Assembly (NCBI RefSeq): GCF_020075545.1
Contig: NZ_JAIQZK010000003.1
Location: 248,001 to 312,000 of the forward strand
Direction: 5' to 3'
Length of the DNA: 64,000 nt
From: Nocardioides sp. TRM66260-LWL
GTDB lineage: Bacteria; Actinomycetota; Actinomycetes; Propionibacteriales; Nocardioidaceae
In this document: positions 24,197 to 32,960 of the stretch, one piece after another
How positions within the stretch are numbered: position 1 is the stretch's first letter
Layout of the letters: the number at the start of each line of letters is the position of its first letter
Position numbers and translations under genes: made by a program
Notes under the pieces: model-generated
Database searches by the model: none
What the model saw: the letters and a program-made list of their open reading frames with translations, nothing else
What the model was told of the DNA's origin: nothing

Positions 24197-26208
24197 CCCA
24201 GCAGGAAGAGCGGCTCACCCTCGACCCTGACGAGGCCGTCGAGCTGGGCTACGTGCTTGCTCTGAAGCTGGCCGAGTCGCACGGCATTCGCGCGATGGCG
24301 ATCAAGGGACCTGTCGCTCGCTCACACGGCGTGAGGCCGCCTGGAGATCGCTCCATCGACGTCGACGTGTGGGTCGACCCCGCGTCCTGGGACACCTACT
24401 GCGCCGTGCTGCGCGACGCCGGCTGGGAGATCGGAGTGCTGCATCGCTCAGCCAGCATCCTTCCGATCCACTCCGATGCGTTCGTGCACCCGCTCTGGCC
24501 ATGCGAGATCGATGTGCACCACCGCTTCCCCGGATTCCTAGCCGAGCCGCAGCTGGTCTTCGACACTCTCTGGGAGCGGCGCGCGCCTTCGCTGATAGCT
24601 GGATTGCAGCTCGTCGGCTGTGACCGTCCGTCGTCGGTGTTGATCGAGCTCCTGCACCACCTTCGAGGAGGCCCGCAGCGGCGCCCGCGGCTGGCCTGGT
24701 TGATCGATCGTCTGGGGACGCTGGACGAGTCGGCGCGCGATGAGCTCGCAGCACTCGCGCAACTCACGGGAGCCTGGGAGGCTCTCGAGGGAGAGCGCGA
24801 ACTTCTTGGCCTGCGATCGCAGGCTGTTCCCGCGCCCCCCCTGGTGGAGAAGCTCGAGGACTGGCGTCTGAAGGTGGCCGCCGGCGACGCACTCGCAGTC
24901 CCGGCGCTAGCGGAGCTGCGTCGGGAGTCCGTCCGTCGGTGGCCGGGCCTGATCTGGCGCACGATCTGGCTCACCGATGACGAGATCCGGGAGAAGCAGC
25001 CAGGCATCTCGCCCACTCGCCGCGGACTCCTGGCGGCACGCCTTCGGCGCGTCGGATGGGGGCTGAAGAGCCTGCCTGCTGCGCACCGCACAATGAGGAC
25101 GACCACTCGTCCACGCCGTGACCGGCCGCGCACTGTCGTGATGGACGCGTTCTGGTGGGTCAGCGGCCCGCAGTCTTTGAAGAACGTCGAACGCGGCATC
25201 ATCGAGGCATGGGTTCAGCGGTTCCCTCGGGATCGTCTGATTCTTGTGGTCCGTCGGCGTGACGCTGCCAACGTCGATCTTCCAGGGCCGAACTGCTCGG
25301 TGGTCGCGACGCGCCTTTACCCGCAGGCGCTCGTGGCTTCGGTCGTCATTCCCATTGTCGCGTTCCTTCACCGTGCCGATGGAATGCTGGTCCACAACTT
25401 CGCCCCTCTCTTCGGTCGCGGCCGTTTGGCGCTGATTCACGACCTGATGTTCGAGACCAACCCGGAATGGTTCACGAGCAGGGAACTGTCATATTTCCGC
25501 TGGATGACTAGACTCGCCCCTCGAGCCGATCTCGTGCTTTCCACGAGCGTCACCGAAGGCCAGCGGATCAGGTCCCAGGCTCCGCGGGCCTCAGTCGCGA
25601 CGGTAGGCATGGGCTTGGAGCCCGCACTTCTCGATCCAGAAGCGTCCGTCACCCCCGTCGCCGATCTTCTCGAAGGCCGGTTCGTCCTGACGGTCGGCCG
25701 ACTGAACGTCCGCAAGAACCTCCAGACCGTGGTCGACGGGGTCCTCGACTCCGGACGGCTCGACGCCGACATGCCCCTCGTCGTCGTGGGCGAGCGCGAC
25801 GGCGCTTGGGAGGACCTGGATCGCTCCGTGCTGGCAGCCGTCGAAGATCGGCGGGTGCGGTTCACCGGCTTCGTCGACGACGCGCAGCTCCGGTGGTTGT
25901 TGCGCTCCTGCTCGGTGTTCATTTGTCTTTCGCTCGACGAAGGCTTCGGGCTTCCGCCCGTGGAAGCACTGGCAAGCGGCGCGTCGGTCATCGCGAGTGA
26001 CATCAGTGTCTTCCGGGAGACGCTCGGGGCTTTCCCCAATGTCCAGTTCGTCGACCCCAGAGACCCGGCCGCTCTGGCCTCGGCTGTCAGGAATCACACG
26101 GGGCGGCCTGCGGATGACGGCGCCCGGCAGTTGGTTGCAGAATCGTTCGCTTGGCCGTCAGTGGCTGCGCGAATCCGGCTCTCGCTTGAGGAGGTCATCG
26201 CATGGTGA
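24190..26208 (+). CDS. Nucleotidyltransferase-like (NTP_transf_5) and GT4 glycosyltransferase fusion
   Basis: 672 residues. The N-terminal half matches the uncharacterised nucleotidyltransferase family NTP_transf_5: IKG at 38-40, RSIDVDVWV at 54-62 and EIDVHHRF at 106-113 are its conserved acidic motifs. From about residue 315 (TVVMDAFWWVSGPQS) a GT4 glycosyltransferase begins, with VGRLNVRKNLQTV and SLDEGFGLPPVEALASGASV as donor-binding motifs. NTP_transf_5 proteins commonly travel with PqqD-like and HprK-like genes, as here. The fusion suggests that nucleotidyl or kinase-linked modification and glycosylation act on the same target. It overlaps the next gene by seven bases. Confidence 0.82.
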   Translation: MVTQQEERLTLDPDEAVELGYVLALKLAESHGIRAMAIKGPVARSHGVRPPGDRSIDVDVWVDPASWDTYCAVLRDAGWEIGVLHRSASILPIHSDAFVHPLWPCEIDVHHRFPGFLAEPQLVFDTLWERRAPSLIAGLQLVGCDRPSSVLIELLHHLRGGPQRRPRLAWLIDRLGTLDESARDELAALAQLTGAWEALEGERELLGLRSQAVPAPPLVEKLEDWRLKVAAGDALAVPALAELRRESVRRWPGLIWRTIWLTDDEIREKQPGISPTRRGLLAARLRRVGWGLKSLPAAHRTMRTTTRPRRDRPRTVVMDAFWWVSGPQSLKNVERGIIEAWVQRFPRDRLILVVRRRDAANVDLPGPNCSVVATRLYPQALVASVVIPIVAFLHRADGMLVHNFAPLFGRGRLALIHDLMFETNPEWFTSRELSYFRWMTRLAPRADLVLSTSVTEGQRIRSQAPRASVATVGMGLEPALLDPEASVTPVADLLEGRFVLTVGRLNVRKNLQTVVDGVLDSGRLDADMPLVVVGERDGAWEDLDRSVLAAVEDRRVRFTGFVDDAQLRWLLRSCSVFICLSLDEGFGLPPVEALASGASVIASDISVFRETLGAFPNVQFVDPRDPAALASAVRNHTGRPADDGARQLVAESFAWPSVAARIRLSLEEVIAW

Positions 26209-27239
26209 CTGCCGCGGTCGTCTATTGGTATCCCGAGGACGGCCTTCCGATGGATGGTGGCGGGCAGCGCGCGGCTGCATGGCTCGCTGCACTGCGCAGC
26301 CTGGGCTTCGACACCAAGCTGGTGTCGATCCATGACTCGACGCCGTCTGGTGATGACACTGCAGGCTCACGCCTGGGTAGCCTCAAGCGAGCAGTTCTGC
26401 CGATGCCATTCGCGCGCCACCTACCGCCGGACGCGCTGGACGCCGACATCTGTGTGGTGACGGTTCCAGCGGTCATGCCGCATGCAGCCAAGGTCCGAAC
26501 CCCGGGGTCGCTTGTCTTCGACTGGATGGATCTCTGGAGCGTGAACGCGCGCAACATCGGCGACGCCTCGAACCTGAGTCGGCTTGGAGGCCGGCTGCAA
26601 TCGACCAGATGGAGACGCGTGGAGATCGGTCTCACGGACCGGTGGCCGAGTGCGTTCGCTGGCTACGGCGACCTAGTCGCTTCTGGCGGCCGGCGTTCTG
26701 TGAAGTCGAGTTGGCTCCCGACACCGGTGCGTCGACGTCCGCAGCCTGCTTCGCACGTCGGGCTCCGGCGGGTCGGGTTCATCGGGAACCTCCACTATCC
26801 GCCGAACGTGATCTCGCTCCGGTCGTACCTCAGTCAGAATGCGATTCGATTCGAGCAAGCTGGAATCGAACTCGTCGTGGGCGGGTACGGCAGCGAGACA
26901 GCCGCTACCTGGGGGTTCCCGGTCACGGTGATCGGCGAGATCGGCGACCTAGACGAGTTCTACGAGAGCATCGACGCCGCCGTCGTGCCGATCGAACACG
27001 GAGGAGGCATCAAGGTGAAGGCGATTGAGGCCTTGGCCTACGGCCGACCCGTCTTCACCACTCCTCACGTGCGGGAGGGCTTCAGCCCTGAGTTCGCGCC
27101 GTATCTGCTCTCCGCGGATGCGCTCTTCGCGGGCGCTGCGGTTCGGGCCGCTCCGGTGCCTCCTGAGCTCTTCGACCAGCACTTCTCGCACGAGGCCTTC
27201 CGCAATGGCGTCGGCCGCATCCTCGAGTCGGTGCGATGA
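26202..27239 (+). CDS. Glycosyltransferase family 4-like protein
   Basis: 345 residues. The N-terminal PMDGGGQRAAAWLAALRSLG is an acceptor-side GT4 motif. The C-terminal half has VGGYGSETAATWG, EHGGGIKVKAIEALAYGRPVFTTPHVREG, typical of the GT4 donor site. It is a cytoplasmic sugar transferase for the lipid-linked repeat unit; the sugar is unknown. It overlaps both neighbours by a few bases, so it is in one operon. G+C is lower than in the flanking chromosome. Confidence 0.87.
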   Translation: MVTAAVVYWYPEDGLPMDGGGQRAAAWLAALRSLGFDTKLVSIHDSTPSGDDTAGSRLGSLKRAVLPMPFARHLPPDALDADICVVTVPAVMPHAAKVRTPGSLVFDWMDLWSVNARNIGDASNLSRLGGRLQSTRWRRVEIGLTDRWPSAFAGYGDLVASGGRRSVKSSWLPTPVRRRPQPASHVGLRRVGFIGNLHYPPNVISLRSYLSQNAIRFEQAGIELVVGGYGSETAATWGFPVTVIGEIGDLDEFYESIDAAVVPIEHGGGIKVKAIEALAYGRPVFTTPHVREGFSPEFAPYLLSADALFAGAAVRAAPVPPELFDQHFSHEAFRNGVGRILESVR

Positions 27240-28138
27240 GCGCCGCGGCTTCAGACGGCTCGGTGGCCGTGGCGATCATCCACTTCCACCATTTCCCGGA
27301 TGTCCTCGACACCATCGCCTCGGCGCTCGAGCAAGGTGTCGATCCTGGGATGGTCTGCGTGATCGACAACGGTTCGGACGATGGCTTCGGTGCTGCCGTC
27401 GCCGGGCGATTCCCGGGCGTCACCGTCGTCGAGAAGCACGAGAATCTCGGATACGCCCATGCGGTGAACGCCGGCGCCGCGTGGGCCACTGCCCAAGGGG
27501 CGAAGCGACTCCTGGTCATGACCCATGAGGTTCGCCTTGCCCCGAGCGCGCTCTCCCTGCTGACGGATGGGCTCGCTCGAGGCAGCGATCGGGGAGTCGC
27601 CGCTACGGCGCCTTTGGTGCTGCGTCGATCCACTCAGGAGGTCTGGTCGGCGGGCGGCGACCTGGACGGCCAGTTGATGCCGGTTGCCCGCAGCGCGTTT
27701 CGCGATGAGCCGCCGTCCTGGGTCGACGGTTGCTGCTTTTTGGTCGACCTCGCCGCCTTCCGGGCGATCGGAGGGATGCACGAGGGGTTCTTCCTCTACA
27801 TGGAGGAGATCGACTTCTTCCTCCGCCTCGCCGATTCCGGACGGTCTGTGGCGGTCATCCCGGAAGCGGGCGCGGAGCAGGAGCCTGGAGGCATGAGTCT
27901 CTACTTCTCCGTGCGCAATCGGGTGCTGTTGGCCCGTCGCCGAGGCCGGCCCATGCTCGCGGCGAGGGTTGCTGCCGAGCACGCCCTCAAGGCGGTCGTC
28001 GAGGCCGGCCTGCGAAAGCGTTCGCCCCTCCTACGGCGGCAGAGGCTTCTGGGCGCGCTCCACGGCGTTTCGGCCAAGCGGGACGGATCAGCCGTCCTCA
28101 CAGGTACATCGGTACGACGGATCGGGGCGGGGCGATGA
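27236..28138 (+). CDS. Glycosyltransferase family 2
   Basis: 300 residues. GT-A fold: VAIIHFHHFPDVLDTIASAL, IDNGSDDGFGAAV and HENLGYAHAVNAGAAWA are family-2 motifs. GMHEGFFLYMEEIDFFLRL is the acceptor-side motif common in rhamnosyltransferase-type GT2 enzymes. The start overlaps the previous stop by four bases (ATGA). Rhamnosyl transfer is plausible since the window makes dTDP-rhamnose, but specificity cannot be read from sequence. Confidence 0.88.
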   Translation: MSAAASDGSVAVAIIHFHHFPDVLDTIASALEQGVDPGMVCVIDNGSDDGFGAAVAGRFPGVTVVEKHENLGYAHAVNAGAAWATAQGAKRLLVMTHEVRLAPSALSLLTDGLARGSDRGVAATAPLVLRRSTQEVWSAGGDLDGQLMPVARSAFRDEPPSWVDGCCFLVDLAAFRAIGGMHEGFFLYMEEIDFFLRLADSGRSVAVIPEAGAEQEPGGMSLYFSVRNRVLLARRRGRPMLAARVAAEHALKAVVEAGLRKRSPLLRRQRLLGALHGVSAKRDGSAVLTGTSVRRIGAGR

Positions 28139-29205
28139 AGGCATTGGTTCTGTGGGCGGACGACCACAGCGCAAACCTGGGAGTCCGCGTGCTCGCGCAC
28201 GGCGCCGCCGCGCTGATCCGCGACGTCTTCCCGGACGCGGAGGTGCACTTCCAGGACTTCGGAAGTCCGGAGCTCGGAATCAAGCTGACCAAGAAGTCGC
28301 TGGTGTTTGACCGGATCCACCGAGACACCTCCGTCCGTGAGGTGGTCGGCGACTTCGACCTGATCGTCGACACAGGGGCGGGAGACAGCTTCGCTGACAT
28401 CTACGGCGCGGAACGCATGCTCGTGATGACGGAGACCCAGGCTCTCTGCCGACGTCTGGGCAAGCCGCTCGTGCTGATGCCGCAGACGATCGGTCCCTTC
28501 GACACCAGGCTGGGTCGTTGGCGATCCGCCAAGACCCTGAGGTCGGCGGCCGCAGTGATAGCTCGCGATGCCACCAGTCGTGACTACTGCGCGAGGCGCG
28601 GCACCACCGCTGTCTTGTCCACCGACGTCGTCTTCGCACTTCCGCAGCCGCGGACGGACGCGTCGGCTCCTACCCATGACGTCGTCCTGAACGTGTCGGG
28701 CCTCCTGTGGGGAGCCTCCGACCACGTCGATCCCGACCACTATCGGTCGTTGATCCGCGACCTGATCGGCAAACTCCGCGAACAGGACCGCAACGTGACG
28801 CTGCTCGCCCACGTCCTCGCGAACCCGTCGGCCGACGACGACGAGGCCGAGCTCAATGCGCTCGCCGAGGCCTTCGAGGTCGAGGCGATCGTCCCCACAG
28901 ATCTGTGGGACGCGCGCGAGGTGGTGTCGCGCTCGAATGTCGTCCTGGGTTCGCGCATGCACGCGTGCCTCAATGCCTTGAGCACCGGTCGGCCGACCGT
29001 GCCGCTCGCGTACTCGCGCAAATTCGCGCCGCTCATGTCCGGGGTCGGCTGGGCTCATGGTGTTGATCTCCGGGAAGGGCCCACGGTGCCTGAAGTGCTC
29101 ACGGCCCTAGACCGCGCCGAATCCGATGACGTGGCGCTGGCTCACGTGAGGCTGCGAGCCGAGGAGCTTCTGGATGAGGCACGCAACGTTCTGAGGGCGC
29201 TGTGA
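28135..29205 (+). CDS. Polysaccharide pyruvyl transferase family protein
   Basis: 356 residues. LWADDHSANLGVRVLAHGAAALI at the start, LMPQTIGPF in the middle and GSRMHACLNALSTGRPTVPLAYSRKF near the end are the signatures of the WcaK/CsaB pyruvyl transferase family. It would transfer pyruvate from phosphoenolpyruvate to a sugar, giving the polymer an acidic ketal. The ATG overlaps the GT2 stop by four bases. The next gene is an FrhB-type protein, a frequent partner in such loci. Confidence 0.88.
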   Translation: MKALVLWADDHSANLGVRVLAHGAAALIRDVFPDAEVHFQDFGSPELGIKLTKKSLVFDRIHRDTSVREVVGDFDLIVDTGAGDSFADIYGAERMLVMTETQALCRRLGKPLVLMPQTIGPFDTRLGRWRSAKTLRSAAAVIARDATSRDYCARRGTTAVLSTDVVFALPQPRTDASAPTHDVVLNVSGLLWGASDHVDPDHYRSLIRDLIGKLREQDRNVTLLAHVLANPSADDDEAELNALAEAFEVEAIVPTDLWDAREVVSRSNVVLGSRMHACLNALSTGRPTVPLAYSRKFAPLMSGVGWAHGVDLREGPTVPEVLTALDRAESDDVALAHVRLRAEELLDEARNVLRAL

Positions 29206-30401
29206 GCAGCCCCCGGGGTCTTCACGACCAGATTCGCGACGTGCTGGCCGCGGACAACTGCAGCGGCTGCGGACTTTGCGCTGCTCTCGACCCCCAGGTC
29301 ACTCTCGAGCTCAACGGCGACGGCTACCTGCGTCCCCTGGCGCCCGAGAATGCCCCGGCGCCGGCGGGCGCCGCGGAGACATTCGCCGCAGCCTGCCCGG
29401 GCCGGATCGTTCGGGCGCCGGTGGATCCGGGCGGCAAACGGCACCCGATTCTCGGGCCCTACCGAGCGGTCCTCTCGGCGTTCGCAACCGACCCCGAGCA
29501 ACGGACGGCAGGCAGCAGCGGCGGGGTGCTCACTGCGATCGCCGCATCGCTCCTTGCCAGTGGTGCTGCGAGCCGTGTGATCGGCGCGAAGGGATCCCCC
29601 GAGAGGCCACGGCTGACGACGACAGTCAGCGCAGAACGAGCCGAGGACGCAGCCTCGATGGCTGGGAGTCGCTATGCGCCCGTGGGAAACGCGTCGGTGC
29701 TGCCGAACGGGCCTCAGGACATCTTCATCGGCAAGCCCTGCGAGGTGTCCGCAGTCAGGTCCGTGGTCGGAAGTGGGCCTGATGCACCCCTGCTGATGTC
29801 GTTTTTCTGCGCGGGCACGCCTTCGCAGCATGCCACCGATCGTCTTCTCGTCGATCTCGGCATGCCGAGCATGGGTGAGCCGACCAGGCTCCGCTATCGC
29901 GGAGGTGGCTGGCCCGGAACCTTCAGAGCTGAAGCTGGAGATTGGGCGGGAGAAACCTCCTACGAGGAGTCATGGGGTAGAGCGCTAGGCCCAACGGTGC
30001 AGTGGCGGTGCAAGGTCTGTCCGGATGGGACGGGCTGGAGCGCGGACGTCGTCGCGGGCGACTTCTGGCAAGCAGATAGCCGCGGCTATCCGCAGTTTGT
30101 CGAAAGTGATGGCGTCAGCGCGCTCATCGCTCGGACCGATAGGGGTCAGCGGCTCGTCGAGGCAGCGCTTGGAAACGGAACCATCCACGCAACGAAAGCT
30201 GAAGCCACCGAAATTGCCGCGGTTCAGCCACTCCAAGTCGAGCGCCTGACCACATTGTATGGCCGCCGACTTGGAGCCGCTGCAGCCGGCAAGTCTTTGC
30301 CGAGGTTCGTCGGTTTCCGCCTCGGATTTCACGTGGTTCGGCACCCGATTCGAAATCTTCGGTTCAGTCGGGGCACCTTCGTGAGGGCGAGGTCGGCCTA
30401 A
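29202..30401 (+). CDS. FrhB-type (coenzyme F420 hydrogenase/dehydrogenase beta subunit) protein
   Basis: 399 residues. The N-terminus has CSGCGLC (Cys20, 23, 26), a likely iron-sulfur ligand set, followed by CPG. GSSGGVLTAIAASLLASG and KPCEVSAVR are typical of the FrhB N- and C-terminal domains, which bind flavin and F420. It is often paired with pyruvyl transferases in polysaccharide loci, where its substrate is unknown. It overlaps the genes on both sides by a few bases. Base composition falls toward its 3' end. Confidence 0.85.
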   Translation: MSSPRGLHDQIRDVLAADNCSGCGLCAALDPQVTLELNGDGYLRPLAPENAPAPAGAAETFAAACPGRIVRAPVDPGGKRHPILGPYRAVLSAFATDPEQRTAGSSGGVLTAIAASLLASGAASRVIGAKGSPERPRLTTTVSAERAEDAASMAGSRYAPVGNASVLPNGPQDIFIGKPCEVSAVRSVVGSGPDAPLLMSFFCAGTPSQHATDRLLVDLGMPSMGEPTRLRYRGGGWPGTFRAEAGDWAGETSYEESWGRALGPTVQWRCKVCPDGTGWSADVVAGDFWQADSRGYPQFVESDGVSALIARTDRGQRLVEAALGNGTIHATKAEATEIAAVQPLQVERLTTLYGRRLGAAAAGKSLPRFVGFRLGFHVVRHPIRNLRFSRGTFVRARSA

Positions 30402-31615
30402 TGAGTCGCTCGCGACCGAGCCGACATCTGGTTGGCAACGTCGCTCCGTTGGTATCCGGCGTATTGACGGCACCTTTCACCGCGCGAGCGCTTGGTGCTG
30501 ACGACCGAGGCACCCTAGCGATCCTTCTACTCGTGGCCAGCGTCCTCGCGGTGGCGATGAATCTCGGTGCTGGGGTTCTCGCGCGAGCTGCAGTTAGCGC
30601 CGATCGACAACAGGCTGGGGCGTGGTTGGCATACGCGCGGCGGCAAACCTACTTCGCCGTTCTGGTGTCCATCCTTGTCGGGCTCACCTTCTCAAAATTG
30701 CTTGGCCTCAATTTGATCGATGCGGCCGCCTCGACGTTTCTATGTGCGGTCGCCGGGGCGAGCCCGTGGCGAACAGTAGCTGCAAACGTCTTGATCTGCT
30801 TATCGCAGGAGGACGAGTACGGGACTGCGAACATACGCCAAACACTAATGACCGTTGCTGCAATCCTTGGTTTGGCTGCGCTGGGGCTACTGACGGTAGC
30901 GAGCGCTGTTTTCGCAACGACACTAGGAATCGCGGCCCAGCATTTTTCAATATTCCGATCGATAGGTGCGCTCCATATTCCGCGGCAGGGCCCAGTGGCC
31001 TGTGGCCCTCGGGCAGTCGCTCCAGCGGCCGCGAGTCAGATCGCGGATTCGACAGCCGGGCGTGTTGATTCAATCTTGTTCGCAATGTCTGGGGCGCGTG
31101 CGACTTTGGGAATCTATGCGATCGTCGCGCTTGTGCCTCAGGTCGTTACGCAAACGATCTTGACGATCGTGCAGCGGTCGTATTCTGTAGCGCCCGAGCT
31201 TGATTTGGCCAAGCGAACGGTCAATCTCTATGCCATCTCCTTGGCGGTGTCTGTGACCCTCGCTGGGGGCGGGCTATTGGTTGCAAAACCAGTCATGCCA
31301 ATCGTATTCGGAAGAGAATTCGATCCCCCGTGGTTCATGCTCTTGGCCGCTTTTCTTTTCGCGGTGGCGCTCGGATCGTTCGGTCCACTCGCTGTCGACG
31401 CGGGCATCAGGCGAGGGCCATGGATTGCAATTCTGGCTTCGCCGGCATTGTCCGGGACCGCGGGGTGGTTGCTAAGTTCGGCGGCATCCACTCAGGTTGC
31501 GATATCGGCGGGAGCCATGATGCTTTGCGGTTTGGGCTACACAGTCTCGCTCGCCGCGAGGACCGGCCGTTGGCCGGAGCGGAGGACGATCCTGAAATTG
31601 CTACCGCTCCGATAA
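30401..31615 (+). CDS. Wzx-type oligosaccharide flippase
   Basis: 404 residues with about twelve hydrophobic segments. NVAPLVSGVLTAPFTARALGADDRG at the start is typical of polysaccharide flippases of the MATE/Wzx group. It would move the lipid-linked repeat unit across the membrane. The start codon shares one base with the preceding stop. G+C is near one half in places, far below the flanks, with codons such as TTG, ATT and AAT common, as usual for the transferred core of polysaccharide loci. Confidence 0.85.
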   Translation: MSRSRPSRHLVGNVAPLVSGVLTAPFTARALGADDRGTLAILLLVASVLAVAMNLGAGVLARAAVSADRQQAGAWLAYARRQTYFAVLVSILVGLTFSKLLGLNLIDAAASTFLCAVAGASPWRTVAANVLICLSQEDEYGTANIRQTLMTVAAILGLAALGLLTVASAVFATTLGIAAQHFSIFRSIGALHIPRQGPVACGPRAVAPAAASQIADSTAGRVDSILFAMSGARATLGIYAIVALVPQVVTQTILTIVQRSYSVAPELDLAKRTVNLYAISLAVSVTLAGGGLLVAKPVMPIVFGREFDPPWFMLLAAFLFAVALGSFGPLAVDAGIRRGPWIAILASPALSGTAGWLLSSAASTQVAISAGAMMLCGLGYTVSLAARTGRWPERRTILKLLPLR

Positions 31616-31634
31616 CTGTCGGGAAACCGCCAGT

Positions 31635-32927
31635 TCAGTGCGGGCTGCTGATGGCGCTGCCCGCTGCGGAATCCTTGCCGGAGTGGTCGACAGTGGCTCT
31701 TTGGCCTCGGTGACCTATCCGAGATCGATGCGGCAAATCGCTATGAGATATGCCAAGGAGAATGGCAAGTAGAGCGACGATCGGAATCCAGACCTCTAGA
31801 GCGAGTATTGATCCGAAGGCAAGGCCGGTTATCGTCGCTACGTGAAGAGCTCGAACCGAAGTTCCGATCCGTCGAATTACCCCGAGGGACACCGCTGCCC
31901 AAAATGCGACCCCTAGCAGGCCAAACCGAATGGCTGCAAAGACATATTCGCTGTCAACGGTTTTGCTGGCGTCAATCGGCCCTAGGGCAGTCGGGATGAC
32001 TAGGTGGCCGATGGGAATCCTTCCCATCCCGGTTCCAAGAGGGTTTCTTTGTAGTTCTGACGACAGTTGACCGTAAAGCGCCGTCCGATACTCTGCGGAC
32101 GCAACGACTGGGTCCGACGAAGAAACTGCGCTACTTTCTGAGATTCCTCGAATTACGCTGGGCCCGGCTGCGATCAAGATTACTAGAAGAAGTGCTGGGG
32201 CGAGTGCGCCAGCGGCGCGAGTACGCTGGATCGAGGATACGGCGACGGCAGTCCCAGTGCCAATTAGAAGCCAAGCGATAGAACTGCGTGAGCCAGTGCT
32301 GAGCGCACCCGCGATGAGTAGAGATACCAAGCTCGCGCGAACAGCAAAGTCGCGTACGAGCTCTCTTGACGCAGCGAATGGAACCGCGACGACGCAAAAC
32401 CAAGCCAAGACTAGAGTCTGAGGAAGGAATGCTCTCGCCCGCAACTCACCTCCTCGGCGGGCACTGTCAATGAAGTAACTCCCCCGAAATAGATAATCTC
32501 CTCCAGCGCGCTCAAGAAGTGCCAGGACCGCGGCGGCGACCGCGAGACCGAGGAAGGTCCTGAAGATCGCTCGGGACGCCCGGGGATCCGTGCCGATTCG
32601 TCGGCCCAACACAAAGGCGATAGGGGCAATTGCCAGGATGGCTGCGGAGAATCTGAAGTCCTGATTATCGCTACCACGCGCGAGCCCGACGCTGAATGTC
32701 AGGAGATAAAGCGCGCCTGCGGCTGTAGGTCGCGCGCGACCCGACCGCGTCCTAGTGAGGATTAAGGCGCCTGCAATGATGATCGCAAAGACGGCTTCAC
32801 GTGAATAGCTGAGGACCGGAGTCGCGATTGCGAGCGCCAGCCAGACTGCGCCTAGGACTGACAGCTCTCGGCCCGCAAGCTCCGTTGAAGGAGGGCGACG
32901 ATCTGAACCACCTTGGTCCATTTGCAT
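31635..32927 (-). CDS. Wzy-type polysaccharide polymerase / O-antigen ligase-like membrane protein
   Basis: 430 residues with ten or more hydrophobic segments. ALSTGSRSSIAWLLIGTGTA and the long hydrophilic loop before it (FRGSYFIDSARRGGELRARAF) are features of Wzy/O-antigen-ligase proteins. It polymerises repeat units on the outer face. The start is placed at 32927 because GGAGAGAGG lies just upstream; an in-frame ATG at 32957 has no such site. It follows manA on the same strand and converges on wzx with a 19-base gap. Low G+C like wzx. Confidence 0.82.
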   Translation of the reverse strand: MQMDQGGSDRRPPSTELAGRELSVLGAVWLALAIATPVLSYSREAVFAIIIAGALILTRTRSGRARPTAAGALYLLTFSVGLARGSDNQDFRFSAAILAIAPIAFVLGRRIGTDPRASRAIFRTFLGLAVAAAVLALLERAGGDYLFRGSYFIDSARRGGELRARAFLPQTLVLAWFCVVAVPFAASRELVRDFAVRASLVSLLIAGALSTGSRSSIAWLLIGTGTAVAVSSIQRTRAAGALAPALLLVILIAAGPSVIRGISESSAVSSSDPVVASAEYRTALYGQLSSELQRNPLGTGMGRIPIGHLVIPTALGPIDASKTVDSEYVFAAIRFGLLGVAFWAAVSLGVIRRIGTSVRALHVATITGLAFGSILALEVWIPIVALLAILLGISHSDLPHRSRIGHRGQRATVDHSGKDSAAGSAISSPH

Positions 32928-32960
32928 CGCCTCTCTCCGATCTCGTGGGACGCGCATCAG

